64,000 nt of DNA from Eutreptiella sp. 'Long Island Sound 2002' (Eukaryota; Euglenozoa; Euglenophyceae; Eutreptiales; Eutreptiaceae). The notes beneath the pieces were generated by a model. The model saw only the letters and a list, made by a program, of their open reading frames with translations, ran no database searches and had not been told where the DNA came from. Below, one piece after another: positions 32,843 through 44,726 of the stretch (its first letter is position 1; every line of letters begins with the position of its first letter). The DNA lies in contig OZ038379.1 in assembly GCA_964036045.1 (NCBI GenBank), forward strand, positions 76,217,992 to 76,281,991, written 5' to 3'. The translations under genes and the position numbers were made by a program.

Positions 32843-34075
32843 ATGCCAAGCCGACGGGGGGATGGGCCGGGGCACGCCAGGGCCCGCCGCAGAGCGCAGG
32901 AGGCGGCCGTCCGGGGCCTGGTGGCGGACGCGGTGGCGGAGGCAAAAGGAGCGCACGCTGCCGCACGGTGCGACCTGGAGGGCAGTGCGAGGGCCTTCCT
33001 CAACGAGACCGCCCTCCCGGCCGTCCGCGCCCTGAACGGAGCGGGAGCCCCTACGTTGCTCCCGGCAATGCACCGGATCGTGAACGCCGTCCGGCCGGGG
33101 CTCATCAGCCCGGAAGCGGCCCTCTACGGGCACTGGATGGAGTGGCGCGAGTCCAACCGGTCGGGCCGGCCCCTGTCCATGGGGGACACCCTGCGGCTGA
33201 CGGGAGCGGGGTCTGCCATTTCCCTCCGCAGTAGCGCCCCAGCCCTGCTGCACGCCCTCAGGACGCGCTACCCCGGGGACGCGGCCCCGTACCTGAACCA
33301 GGCGCGGGCCACGTACCCGGGGGGAGTGTCCGAGCTGGATGCGGCGCTCCACCTTCTACACCCGCCGGACGAGGACCTGGAGGTGGGCGAGGTCACGGTG
33401 TTCGTGGAAGGCGCGGACGAGGCGTCCGCCCGCCCCCGGCCGACCAACCCGGTGTATGACGGCACCGGGCCTACCCCCCCGTACGCCGTCGTCTACGAGG
33501 CGTTCCCCAGGGAGCCCACTTGGTGCCCCGCCCTCCCACCGGCGACGCACGCGCCCCGCGGCTGGGCTAACCCAGACCTGTCCCCCCCCCTCTCCAGGAC
33601 CAGGGGTGCCCACCACAGGGGGCAGGTCCTCTGGCAAGAGTGCCCTGGCACCCCCCTCCTCCTCCTCGTCGTCGCGTCCCGCGGGGGCTCGGGGCGGATC
33701 CTGGGAATCACCTCCACCCACCTCTATGGGGCCACACCTGTACCCCGCCCCCCCCTCCCGGCGCCCGCGGCGCGGGACGGAGTACACACCTTCCTGCGCA
33801 CACAGGAGGTCACCGCCGTTACGGGGGTCCACCTGGTGCGGCTGCCCCCGGCACCGCTCGACGACCCCCGGGGGCCCAGGGCCCTGAGCCCCGTCCCAGA
33901 CTGGGAGCTGTGGCGCGACGCGTGGGCCGCGTGGCTCCCCCGCCTCCCCTCCCAATGCCGGTGGATGGCCGCGGACCCCCGGCCATGCGGGGCTGACGCC
34001 ACAGCCGGCCCCCCACCCCCTCCCCCCCCCCCCCCCGCAGAGCACCACACGGCACTGCCCACGGCACGGCACTGA
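32843..34075 (+). CDS. LINE ORF2, 410 codons, unknown function (copy 2)
   Basis: Same length and layout as the ORF at 1554-2786, again 39 nt after ORF1, and open throughout. Differences from copy 1 are scattered and mostly conservative, with no indels in the frame. That suggests purifying selection before these copies inserted. The TGA overlaps the ORF3 ATG. Unknown protein: Arg-rich N-terminus, Ala-rich helical middle, Pro-rich C-terminus. Confidence 0.75.
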   Translation: MPSRRGDGPGHARARRRAQEAAVRGLVADAVAEAKGAHAAARCDLEGSARAFLNETALPAVRALNGAGAPTLLPAMHRIVNAVRPGLISPEAALYGHWMEWRESNRSGRPLSMGDTLRLTGAGSAISLRSSAPALLHALRTRYPGDAAPYLNQARATYPGGVSELDAALHLLHPPDEDLEVGEVTVFVEGADEASARPRPTNPVYDGTGPTPPYAVVYEAFPREPTWCPALPPATHAPRGWANPDLSPPLSRTRGAHHRGQVLWQECPGTPLLLLVVASRGGSGRILGITSTHLYGATPVPRPPLPAPAARDGVHTFLRTQEVTAVTGVHLVRLPPAPLDDPRGPRALSPVPDWELWRDAWAAWLPRLPSQCRWMAADPRPCGADATAGPPPPPPPPPAEHHTALPTARH

Positions 34076-36110
34076 TGCACCAGGAGGTAGTGGGAAGGGC
34101 GCGCCTGCCACCACGCATGCCTACCAGAGTGACAGTAATGGCAGACTCCGATGGGTCCCTCGGGCGGGACGACCGCCACCACCGCCGGTCCCGCTCCCGC
34201 TCCCCCGTCTCCTCCCCAGAGTGGACGGGGGAGACCCTCGCGGAGCGCGAGGAGCGGAGGCTGGCGGAGGCGGCGGTGGTCGGACCGCCGCTGCCGGCCC
34301 GGGAACCTGGGCCAGCCGAGACGGCCGCCCCCGCCGCCCAAGCGGCCAGCCCCGCCGCCCCGCCCCGCCCTGACGCGCAGGAGGCGGAGACCGCGGCGAG
34401 CCACGCCGCGGCCCCGGCCGCGGCCCCCGGCACACCGCCGGCAACGGCCGCGCAGGAGAGCAAGCAGGGCGCAAGAGGGGTTGCGACGGGCCCTGCACGG
34501 GCCGTGGGCGCCCGCCGACGGCCGCCGCGGCAGCAGCGAAGACCGAGAAGGATGTGCGAGAGTCTGCGACCGCGGCCACGGGCGCCTCGTCGGCGGCCGC
34601 CGCGGCAGCGAAGGAGAGTGCGGAGGGCGCGAGAGGGGCTGCGGCCCCTGGCGCGCTGCGCAAGCGGGGGAAGAACCCCGCACGGGCCGCGGACGCCTCG
34701 CCGGCGGCCGCCGCAGCAGCAGCAGTGGGCAGGGAGAGCGAGAAGTACCGCGCCCACGCCAACCCCGCCCACACCCACACCAGCCCCCCCAAGCCGTACC
34801 CCCCCAAGCCCTTCCCCCCGGGGCGGGAGCGGCATGACCGCCCCCCGAAGCGCGAGCGCTCACCGCCGGGCGTCACGCTGCCGCAACTGCAAAGGCAGCG
34901 GGACGCCCGGCGAGTGGTCCAGGAAGGGCGCAGCGGCGAGGGGGAGGGGAGCGGCGGACGGCGTGACAGGCAGGGGGCAGGGGAGGGGTCGGGGCACGGG
35001 AAGGGCGCGCGGGAGCGCGGACAGCAGGCCCAGGTGCAGGGGACGGAGCGAGGGGTGGTGGGAGAGCGAGCGGGCCGGGGCGTGGTGGACGAGAGGCGGG
35101 ACCCGCGACACGGGCAGGGGGTCGGGGAGGGGCCAGGGCACGGGAAGGGTGTTCAGGGGCGCGGGCAGGGTACCCAGGCGCAGGGGGCTGGACAAGGGGG
35201 GATGGGAGAGCGAGCGGGCCGGGGTGTGGGGGACGAGAGGCGGGACCCGCGACATGGGCACGGGACCGGAAAGGGGCCCAAGGGCAAGGGCAAGGGCAAG
35301 GGCAAGGGCCCCAAGGGACAGGAGGGACGGGGCACGGGAGCCCAGGGGGGAGGGCGGGGCGAGGGGAGGGGGGCAGAGGGCGGGGCACCCCCGCAGCCGG
35401 AAGTGCAGCCGGTGAGGTGCATCCCCCCCGGCATCCAACAGATGCCGGCACACCACACCTACCACCACCACCACCACCACCACCACCACCTCTACAACAT
35501 CGACCCTGACGCCGGCGAACTCATCCCCCCCCAACCCCCACGACACCAGCACCAGCAAGCCCCCCCCGCGCCGAGGGCAGAGCCGGCGCGGGTGGCCTCG
35601 GCGGAGGGGGGACGGGGCGTGGCATCGGCGCCGCAGGTGCAGGAGCAGCGAGGGGGGCCGGCACAGGGGGCGGAGGAGAGCCGGCCGTGGAACGTGGACT
35701 GGGGCGCAGTCCCGGACCCGCTGGGGGGGGAGACCCTCCCCCTGGTGGGGGAAGTGTACGGGTGGTTGTGCTGGGCCAACCAGGGGACCTCCAGGAGGTC
35801 GCGGAACCGGCCCTTCGATGCCGTGCTCCTCCGGAGGGACGGAGGACACCGGGAGGCACCCCCGGGGGGGTGGGCGGCACCAGAGGACCACGAGAGGGTC
35901 CTCAGGTCAGTGATCCGGGCGGCGTGTCCCGACAGGGAGCCGACGTGGCCGGCCTTCCTGGAGGGGGGAGCGGTGCTCCGCATCACGGATGCGGACGCCA
36001 ACAACTGGCTCCCCCGGGCTCTGCGTAGCGCCCTCGCCCACTGGCGCTACCGCCGGCACAACCCGCCGCCGCCGCAGCCCCAGCCCCCACACAAGCGGCG
36101 GCGCAAGTGA
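34075..36110 (+). pseudogene. LINE ORF3 (copy 2), frameshifted in the repeat region
   Basis: Aligns with the 776-codon ORF of copy 1. The N-terminal Arg-Ser part is in the frame of the ATG at 34075; near 34512 one base is lost and the rest is in another frame, down to TGA at 36108-36110. The 159-bp repeats are reduced to about one recognisable unit. The Gly-rich part is longer than in copy 1, with a repeated Asp-Pro-Arg-His-Gly-Gln block. The His cluster (about 35458-35495) and the Trp-containing C-terminal block with basic tail are kept. Confidence 0.8.
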
Positions 36111-36249
36111 AGGCCCAGACGGCGGGCACGGGAGGGGGGGATGGGCCCCCTGACCCACGCCCCCCCCACGGTACGGCACGACGTGCGGGGATGCGCCGCC
36201 ACCCGCGGGAGGGAGTGCGGGGGCGCCAAGCGCGGGGAGGAACCGGCTG

Positions 36250-37995
36250 CCCCGCAACCTGCTAACCACTGACCGCTAACCATCAGCCACCCCCGGCCGG
36301 CCGGCGCCGCGCGGCAACGGCCGGGGAGGTGAGGGCCCCGGCGAGGGCCTGCGCGGGCATCCTAGCTCTCGGTAGGGGCTGGCCCCCGGGACCAGGGCCG
36401 CCATGCCGCCCCCGCCCCCCCCCAACGTGCACGACGGAGCAGGAAGGAGGCCGCGCCCCACATGACCCTCCCGTAACCACAGCCCGCTCCGAGGTGACGG
36501 AGGGAGGGTGTCAAGTCAGATGAGGCCCCCAGGGGGGCGGTCCACGGGCCGCCCCTCACCCCCCCCACCACGGGGCGGCACTTCAGCCCCGACCGCAAGC
36601 GCGCGCCGGAAGGGAGAGCACCGGCGACGCGGAGAGAGCCGGGAAGGAGTACCACAGGCCGCCGCCTGGAACGAGAGCAGGGAGGCCGCGGCGCGACACC
36701 ACCCCCCCCCCCCGCCCCCCCGCCGGCCCGCCGGCCGCAGGGGCCCCGGCCCCCACCCCCCGAGGCTGAAGGGACGGACCCCCCCGCCCGAGAGGGGAGC
36801 CGGAGTGTGACCCGCCCCGACGCCCCAGCCGCCGGCTCCAATGGGGGCCGCGAAGAGCAAGTGGGCCCGCGCCTGCGCACCGGGACGCCGCGCAGATCGT
36901 GCCCAGAGAAGCCGGGTGGGCGCGAACCGGAATGGTATGGGTGGCCACGCCCCCCATGGACAGCACGACGCCAAGGGACGCCCGCTTTGTTGCCTACCCA
37001 GGGAAGGCGGCCCCGCAACCCGCTAACCACTGACCGCTGACCCTCACGGCCACCCTCGGCCGGCCAGCGCCGCGCGGCAACGGCCGGGAGATGAGGGGCC
37101 CGAGGGAGGGACTGCGGGAGGATCCGGCACTCGGTAGAGGGGGGCGGGGGAAGGGCGCGACCCCCCTAGCCGATGGCTGGCCCCCGGGGCTGGGACCGCC
37201 AAGCCGCCCCCCCCCCCCCTTTTTTGGCCGACAGGGGGCATCGCCAGGGAACCGGAGGACCCCCCCTCACTCCCCCCCCCCCCCCCCCCTCCCACACAGG
37301 CCCGAGAGCAGGCGGGGTGGCCCCCCCCCCCCCCCCGCACCCACCCCAGCTGGGGAGCCACAGGCGCGGCCCTCCGCCCCCCCAGGGCCGGGGGGGCGCC
37401 CCCACCCACAGGAGGAACGGCGACACGGTAAGGGCAGCGGCGGCTGGACCTGCCCCCACGAACCCACACCGGCGTGCCGGAGCAACGCGCACAACGGAGC
37501 ACGAAGGAGGCCGCGCCCCACATGACCCTCCCGTGACCACAGCCCACTCCGAGGGGAAAGAGGGGGGGTTTGCAGGTCAGCCGGGGCCCCCAGGGGAGCG
37601 GTCCACGGGCCGCCCCTCACCCCCCCCCGCCCCGGGGCGGCACGTCAGCCCCGACCGCACGCGCGCGCCGGAGGGGAGGGCCAGAAAGGGGTACCACAGG
37701 CCGCCGCCCGGAACGAGAGCGGGGAGGCCGCAGCGCGACACCCCCCCCGAGGCAAGGGGAATGGGCCCCCCCACCCGAGAGGGGGGCCGGAGTGTGACCC
37801 GCCCCCCCGCTCCGGCCGCCGGCCCACAAGGGGGCCGCGAAGAACAAACGGGCCCACGCCTGCGCACAGGGACGCCGCACAGATCGTACCCGGAGAGGCT
37901 GGGTGAACACGAACCGGAGTGGTATGGGGGGCCACGCCCCCCATGGACAGCGCAACGCCAGTGACGCCCGCTTTGTTGCCTGCCCAGGGAAGGCA
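36250..37995 (+). repeat. Tandem duplication in the LINE 3' region
   Basis: Unit 1 is 36250-37010 and unit 2 is 37011-37995; both begin CCCCGCAACC and end near GGGAAGGC. Unit 1 lacks a C-rich block that unit 2 has at about 37090-37430. Copy 1 has a single unit (5267-6317). Confidence 0.8.
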
Positions 37996-39021
37996 GAGGG
38001 ACGGAAAGAGACAGAGCGACCCCCCGCCCTGCAGTCAGTCGGCGACCCGGTGGTGCTACTGCCCGCCACTTACCCCAGTGCACGTCAGTCGGCGATCCAA
38101 CGCACCCCACCCAGCCCCCTCCCCAGTCCCGACCCCGTGCGCGTGGACTGCGCGTGGACGGCGCACAGCCCCACCCTCAGGGCAGGATACATAGCCGACG
38201 ACACCCCTCAGTGGCGTAAGAGACTCCCGCGGACGAGGGCACCCCCCCGGGGACGCCCAGCCGCCGCCCCCGCAACCCCAAGCCAAGTAGGGGGGAACCG
38301 GGACCGGACCGCCCCCCCCCAAGCGCGCCAGACGGAGCACGGGACCGGGGCAGGACACGCGGAGGGGCACGGACCACATGGAACGGCCCTACCAGCGCCC
38401 AGTGCCGGGACCACGCGAGATGCGCGCGCCACACCACCCAGCGGGGAGCGGACACCGCGAGAGCGCGAGCGCACACACACGAAAAAGGACACGCGGGGAC
38501 CACCAGAAGGGCAACCGGACCGAGCGCGCGGAACGCACAGACCACCTGGAATGGCGTACCAGCGAGCGAGGGTAAGGGACACCCGGACGGGACGGCCCGC
38601 CACACGCAACGCGGGATGCGCGGGGCGGGAAGGGGGAAGAAGGGGAAACACAACACCAGGAACCGGCCCGAACCCCCCCGAACCGGCCGCGAGCGCCGCG
38701 CACACACAGACGGGACACTGCACCCGCCAAGGCAGTAGTGGCGCACAGCGCCACGCCCCAACCCCTAGGCTAGGCAGCCACCGCGCCAGCCCAAGGGGGT
38801 CCCACTGGCGACAAGCCAGTAGCACGGGCCCGGCGGCGCCGGTGCCCCGGGCGACCACGCATTAGGGGGGCGACGCAGTGGGTAAGCGCCCGCGGCCACG
38901 GCTGCGAATTGATGCACTGACCGGGGAGTGGCGAAACGGGGACGCCGGGGAAGGACGGGGCTCCGAGCTCTGTGAACCCGGGGGACTCCGCCACCAGGCA
39001 GGAGGTGCGTCTTGGAGGGCC

Positions 39022-39067
39022 CCCCACTAGGACCCGGTGGGGAGGATATCACCTGGCCCGACCAGGT
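39022..39067 (+). promoter_or_regulatory. Paired 3' hairpins of LINE copy 2
   Basis: CCCCAC (39022-39027) with GTGGGG (39037-39042), and ACCTGG (39051-39056) with CCAGGT (39062-39067) around CCCGA, as in copy 1. Confidence 0.5.
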
Positions 39068-39125
39068 GGCCCCCCGGGGCCGAAAGGCGTCTAGTACCCG
39101 CAAAATCAAACCTCAAACCTCAAAC

Positions 39126-39143
39126 CTTATGTAAGAGCATGTA
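39126..39143. repeat. Target-site duplication of LINE copy 2, right
   Basis: Exact copy of 26296-26313, directly after the heptamer tail. Confidence 0.95.
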
Positions 39144-39743
39144 CACGGCGACTCAGGGCGCCTTCGTAGTCGATTCGCATCCCCTCGGGGGGGAAAAACA
39201 GTCCATACTTCAGCGATGGGCTTACATACAGATGCACATATCCTGGGGAACAGAAAGACAAGCAATAAGCGGGGTAAAAGGCGTGTAAACACACTCTGGA
39301 CAGAGCGCCAAACCACGCCCTGGTTAGGATAAGGCATGTGCAGGAGGGTGGGCAAGAAAACACCTGAGTCCAGGCCATATATAGTCTGCAGACACACGTC
39401 GACTGGTCTGGATCCCGCAAGTGCCATGGGACCAGACCACACACCCAAAAATCGCAATGCCGATGACAGCGGCATCCGTTGCGCAATGTCGTATGGGCTT
39501 CAAGGCCCTAAGAGCTCAGAAAATAGGTCAGTCGCCCTGCCTGGTTTCCCAAGGATTCAGCAGGCGGGGAGTGACGAATAGAAGTGAAAGAGAGGGGCCA
39601 TCCTCCTCTGGATTCAGCAGGGGGGGGTATATGGCCACTCTGATGGCAGGTCACCGGAAGATGTAGGAGAGCAAGCAAGTGAGGGACGATTCGTCGACCA
39701 CACAAGCGCTCAAACTGCATCAGGGGAGAGCTCAGGGCGGCGA
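39144..39743 (-). other. 3' non-coding part of element B, proximal segment
   Basis: Follows the pol stop TGA (39744-39746) in element orientation. No gene recognised. Confidence 0.6.
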
Positions 39744-42700
39744 TCAGGCGCCCCTGACTGCAATTGCCCGGGTGAGTGCTGCCAAGTCCGAGACATGGAT
39801 CTTGGTCTTGTGCTTGCGGATGTAGTCCATGAAGGGGGTATTGATCCGCGGCACCAACGAGGAGACGGGTTCCCAGGTGTCGTGGGACGGCCCATAGCCT
39901 CGTCAACGAACCTTGAACTCCAGGCCTCCGGGTGCTGAGGCGTTCGGACGCTGAGCCAGGATCTTCTTGACAGTATAGTCGTCCTGCTCAGCATAGTCGT
40001 CGTCCGAATCTGCCTCATGTGCAGCATAGTTCAGGGACACATGTTGGCCACGGAGGTCGGGTTCCCGCACACGGAGTTGACTCTCGTGGCGCTCCTGGAA
40101 CTGTCCGTGACCCACCTTGATGCGGTAGGTGTCCTCACCAATCCTGCGGACCACCTCTCCGGGTGTAAACCAGGTTTTGGTGCGGTGGGTGCCCATAGGG
40201 CGGGGTCTGATCACCGACACCGGGTCTCCCACCCTGAACTTTTGCGGTGTCGAGCTCAGGGCGGACTTCTAATGCTCAGCATGCTCCTTCTCGAGCTGCT
40301 GGCGGATGTCCCGCGCCGTTGCCTCTTGCCGCGCAAAGAATTCCTTGGCATCCATGGCCATGCCATCACCAGACAAGGGAAGCCCCCGACCAAGGGGGTC
40401 CCTGCCGAACAGAATCTGGTGAGATGACAAACCACCCGGAGTGTGGGTGTCATGATGGGCCTTCAGAGCGGGCCACATCTCCTCAAACCAGTTCCGACGT
40501 GGATTGGTGATGTGAATCTTGCGCAGCTTCTCGAACAGCTGCCGTCCAGCCACTTCAGCACGGCCGTTAGACCGGCTGAGGTAGGCGACGCTCTTGGCGT
40601 GACGTATTCCCATGAGGGAACACATGGCCTTGAACCAGCCACCAGTAAACTGGGGCCCTCGGTCACTGCAAATGGTGCGGGGGATGTCAAAGACGGTCAG
40701 CCAATGACGAATCATCATGACTGCCACTTCCTTGGCAAGCAACCCCTTTTTGCGTGCTGGAACGGCTACTACGTAGCCACTGTGGCGATCCACACAAAGA
40801 ACCACACAGTCAAAGGTTTCCTTGCCAATGTGAACTTCCGGCATGGAGAAGACTTCCATGGCCACGCTCTCCATGGGCTGGTCAGGCACCGGAGTCCATT
40901 GAGCTTCCCCCGGGACGTTCCGGTTGTCGGGATTGCAGGCCTGACAGACCGAGCAACCCTTCCTGACCTTCTTGATGGCGGTGTAGAGATTGATCTGGCT
41001 GATCTCGAACCGGCGCTGCATGTCCAGGGCTTGCTTCTTGATCCCTGGGTGCATCATGTGGTGGTGCCAAGCCTCGCACAGCTCAAGCACCCGGGACTCC
41101 TGTACTAGCAGCTTACCATTCCGGTAGAGCTTGCCATCTTCCTCAGTCAGCCCCTTTGGCCACTTCTGCCCGTCATCAGGGTCGGTCACAGCCCTATACT
41201 CGGCCGCAAAGGCCTCAGACTTGGCGTAGTCGTCGGTCCAGTTGTCCTGGAGGGAAGATTCAGGGAAGAGGTGCTTGTCGGACTCGGCTGCCGCAGGGGC
41301 GAGTACTCTGACCGCTCTGCCCATCCTCGTTCCGAGGGGGGCATCCGCAGCCATGACGCCGAAGCATTTAACACCCTCCTCCTCCATCAGGCGCTCCATC
41401 TCGATGATCCTCTTGGCTTTAGCGGTCTCAGCCTCATCGCCATGGGCAGAGACATCCGTCATGCCCTTGCTGGCGGGATAGGCCCACCTGCTGAGACAGT
41501 CCGCCACGGTGTTGTCCTTACCAGGAACATACACAACCGTGAGGTCGAACTTGGCCAAGGTCTCATGCCATCTTGCCTGTCGGGAGGCGGGACCAGAGGG
41601 GGTGTCCACGTGCTACTTGTGCCACGACTGCAGACTCTGATGGTCGGTGCAGACGGTGACGGGATGGAGGGCTATGTACCCAGCCCATTTCCTGAGAGCC
41701 ATGACGATGGCATACGCCTGCTTTTCTCGGGGCGTCCACGTCCGTCTCTGGCCTTCCGCCAGGACTCGGCTCCAGAAGGCCACGGGCACGTGCCTCGCAT
41801 CGTCAAGCACTTGTTCCAACACAGCGCCAACGGCGTAGTCGGAAGCGTCGGTGCGCAGGACGAACCCTCGGTCGGGATCCACGAGGTGCAGACCCACTGC
41901 GGATGGCAGCGCCTGCTTCATCCCCTCAAAGGCACGGTCGGACTCAGCAGTCCAGACCAGAGCCTTCTTGGACCCCTTCTTGGTCTCCTCTCGGTTGCCC
42001 TTGAGCATGGTCGTCATGGGGGCTGCATACTCGGCATACATCTTGATATACCCCGAGTGGTAGTTGCAGAACCCCAAGTACGCCCGTAGCTCAGAGACCG
42101 TTTTGGGCTTTTCCCAGTGCTCGATGGCAGCCACCTTGCCAGGTATGGGCTTTTGCTGCCCGTTCCCAACTACGTGGCTAGCGAAGACCACCTCGCTTAC
42201 CGCAATGGTGGCCTTGTCACTGCTGCCCGTGAGTTTGTGCCGAACCAGAAGGTTCAGCACTCGAGTGACGTCCCTCTCATGTGCCTCCAGGAGCTCCTTG
42301 TAGCTCATACTGGGGTCCCCGGACGCGATGATCACGTCGTCCACTAAGGGGTCCGCACAGTCACGCACCGGCTCAAGCAGGTTCTCCAGCATCCGCTGAA
42401 AAGCCGCACTGCCGTTGGTAACACCCATGTACATCACCTTCCACTGGAGAGGTCCAAGTGGAGTGCTCATGGCTGTGCAGGCACGGGACTCCTCGGCGAG
42501 AGGCATCTGATGATAACCATGTTTCAGGTCAATCACGGTGAAGATCCTCCGCCGGTGTTGTTTCTGCAGCATGTCCTCAATGAGGGGCAGCGTATAGCTG
42601 TCATGCTGCGTTTGGGCGTTTAGGCCGCGGTAGTCGACCACGAGCCGCCACTCACCGGCCACCTTCTTGGGGACGACGAAGCATGGAGAGGCCCATTCGG

Positions 42701-44723
42701 AGTGGCACGGCTCGAGCCAGCCTCTCTCGATGAAGTCACGGAGGATCTTCCCCATGGCCTCCTTCCTCTCGCCCCTCAGGGCAAACTCCCGGTGCCGATA
42801 CACACGGGGGTCCTGCTTCAGTGGTATCTTGGCCTCGCCATACGGTCCACGCACCAGTGGAGGAAACACAGGCTTTCCGCTGAAGAAGGTGTCCCCATAC
42901 TTCTGCTTCAGCCTGGCCCTCAATGCCTGGATCTTGGGGCAATCATCAGACTCCGCCTTGGCTTTTCCGGGCACCTGGACCACTGAACTTACTTGAGGGG
43001 TAGCGACCCCGCTCGGTTTCGGCTCAGGTGGTCTTCCCTGGTGGCCCAAAGGGCCATCTCTGGTCTTGCCTCGGAATAGGTCGCCGTAGGTGGGTGGGTT
43101 CCCGCCGAAAGGCTCGTCCTGGCTGGACAGGTGGTCCAGCACCCTCTTCACGAAGGTATTCCCATCATAGGAACCGGAGATGATGGAGTCCACTTCCCAC
43201 CAGGCTTTGTCCTGGCCTTTGCCCTCACGCTGGCTTCCCCAGTCGTGAAAGGGCTGATCCACATACCCCTGAACCAGATCCAACTCCTCTTCAGTGAGGG
43301 GGTCTTCCGATTCTCCGATGTCAACAGGGGAAACCGCGAAGCATTGCCGCCATGGCTCCCCTACGATGCGGTTGACACACACGAAATCCGTGGTATCGGC
43401 CTGATCAAGGCCCCCATCCACATAGTGGAATTCAGTTGGCCATCTATGGGGTGGTATGGGCTGTCCCTTAGCGTCCTGATAGACACTCTCTCCAGCCGGT
43501 AGGAGGACCTTGTTTAAGGTCATGCTGGTCAATGAGACTACCCAGTGTCGGGTACTTTCCTCCTCGGTGCATCCCATAGGAACAACCAGCACTGCCTTGG
43601 AGCGGTCCTTGCGTATCTTCGCTACCGCCCTTGGAATGTCCCAACGGGGGCAATGGATCCACATCAAGCCCTGATGCGAACCCCAGTGCTTCTTCCACGC
43701 GGAGTCCTGTGCGCTCCAGTACTTCTCACAAACCCGCAGATGGGCGGAGGTTCCTGAAGAGAACGCATCCAGGGCCAGATCCGAAGCTCCCAGGTCCGCG
43801 ACCACTCGGCTTGCCACTTCCGGCATTACGCCGTACTCCTGGTTTGCTGGCCCAGTTGGCTCAGTGTCCAGCGCGGCTACTTCGAGCTGATTGCGTTTGG
43901 GGTGGATCCATTGGCATTCCACATGGTGCTCAGGTGATGAAAGCCACGAGAGCTGGTCGTCCTGGTACAGGGTCATGGAGGCCTGGGCCGGGAGAACGCC
44001 GGAGTCCGTCTCCATCATGAAGTCGTACCCAACGATCATGTCCCAGTCCATCTCGGCCTCGTAGAAGCGACCTTGCAGGAGGATTTCCTTGCCGAGGTCC
44101 GGGCGGCTAAGCTCACGGTGGTTCACGAACTGCAGCCCAATGGCCGCTTCCTTCGTGCCTCCCACCATGTACTGGCCGTTCGCCACCTTCAGCCTGACAG
44201 GTTTCCGACTGTCGGTCAAACACTCTGGTGGAAGTAGGCCAGCCTTGACCAAGCTGATCTGTGCTCCCGTGTCGACCAACACGTGGAAGACCTTTTCCAC
44301 TTCCCCGCATAAGGCACGGACCTTAAGGTGCAACTGCCGCTCACGCTGCACTCGGCGCACGGCGTGCAAGCTCAGGATCTCCGGCCGTTCCAGAAGCTCA
44401 ACAAGCGACTGGTGCAGGTCGTGGACAATGGGCTCAGGCTGCCCATCTGCAGCTTCCAGCTGCGGTCCGGGTGATCCTCCGATACTCTCGGATAGATCTT
44501 GAAGCACATCGAATACATTCTTAGTCGCGAAAGATGGACGGGTGCAAGGGTTCGTGCCTTCACTTGCCCTCACCCCGCCACCGCGACTGTCGGGTGCCGG
44601 ACCGGGCCTTCCGCCCGCGGCAGTCCCTTTGTGCTTACGGACTCCCGATTGGGATGGTGTGGCGCTTCCCACGACACCCTCCTGCGACCGCCCTAGCTGG
44701 GGCCCTTGGCTGCAGGGGCTCCG
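39744..44723 (-). pseudogene. pol: Element B pol: protease, methyltransferase-like domain, RT, RNase H, integrase, chromodomain
   Basis: Numbered from 44672: protease Asp-Thr-Gly-Ala at 134-137; methyltransferase-like domain about 295-400; RT about 620-830 with Val-Ile-Asp-Leu-Lys-His-Gly-Tyr-His and the catalytic box Leu-Val-Asp-Asp (776-779); RNase H Thr-Asp-Ala-Ser from 940. Stops in frame are TAG 41613-41615 (Gln in A), TAG 40269-40271, and TGA 39903-39905, which replaces the chromodomain Trp. The integrase has Glu (40855-40857) where A has its first catalytic Asp; the other two acidic residues are present. The reading continues past each stop to TGA at 39744, aligned with the end of A. 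Confidence 0.85.
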
Positions 44724-44726
44724 CTA
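44724..44726 (-). other. In-frame TAG between gag and pol of B
   Basis: The gag frame ends ...Asp-Ala-Pro-TAG and the same frame continues Arg-Ser-Pro into pol. A has TAG at the aligned place, also followed by Arg-Ser-Pro. Candidate readthrough site. Confidence 0.6.

Larger units (their letters stand above)
36111..39106 (+). other. LINE 3' non-coding region (copy 2)
   Basis: C-rich, no gene. Longer than in copy 1 because of an internal tandem duplication. The part at about 38030-38240 is unlike the corresponding 6350-6610 of copy 1, while both sides of it align. The final 370 bp are conserved. Confidence 0.7.
26314..39125 (+). mobile_element. GC-rich LINE, copy 2, 12.8 kb
   Basis: Bounded by an exact 18-bp target duplication and ending in TCAAACC units. 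It encodes an apurinic-type endonuclease, RT, RNase H and CCHC motif in ORF1, then ORF2 and ORF3, and has a 3-kb 3' region. It starts within the endonuclease, so the true 5' end and any upstream ORF are missing. It lies in the 3' non-coding part of element B and is therefore the youngest datable insertion. Its C-rich coding bias contrasts sharply with the LTR elements around it. Confidence 0.95.
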
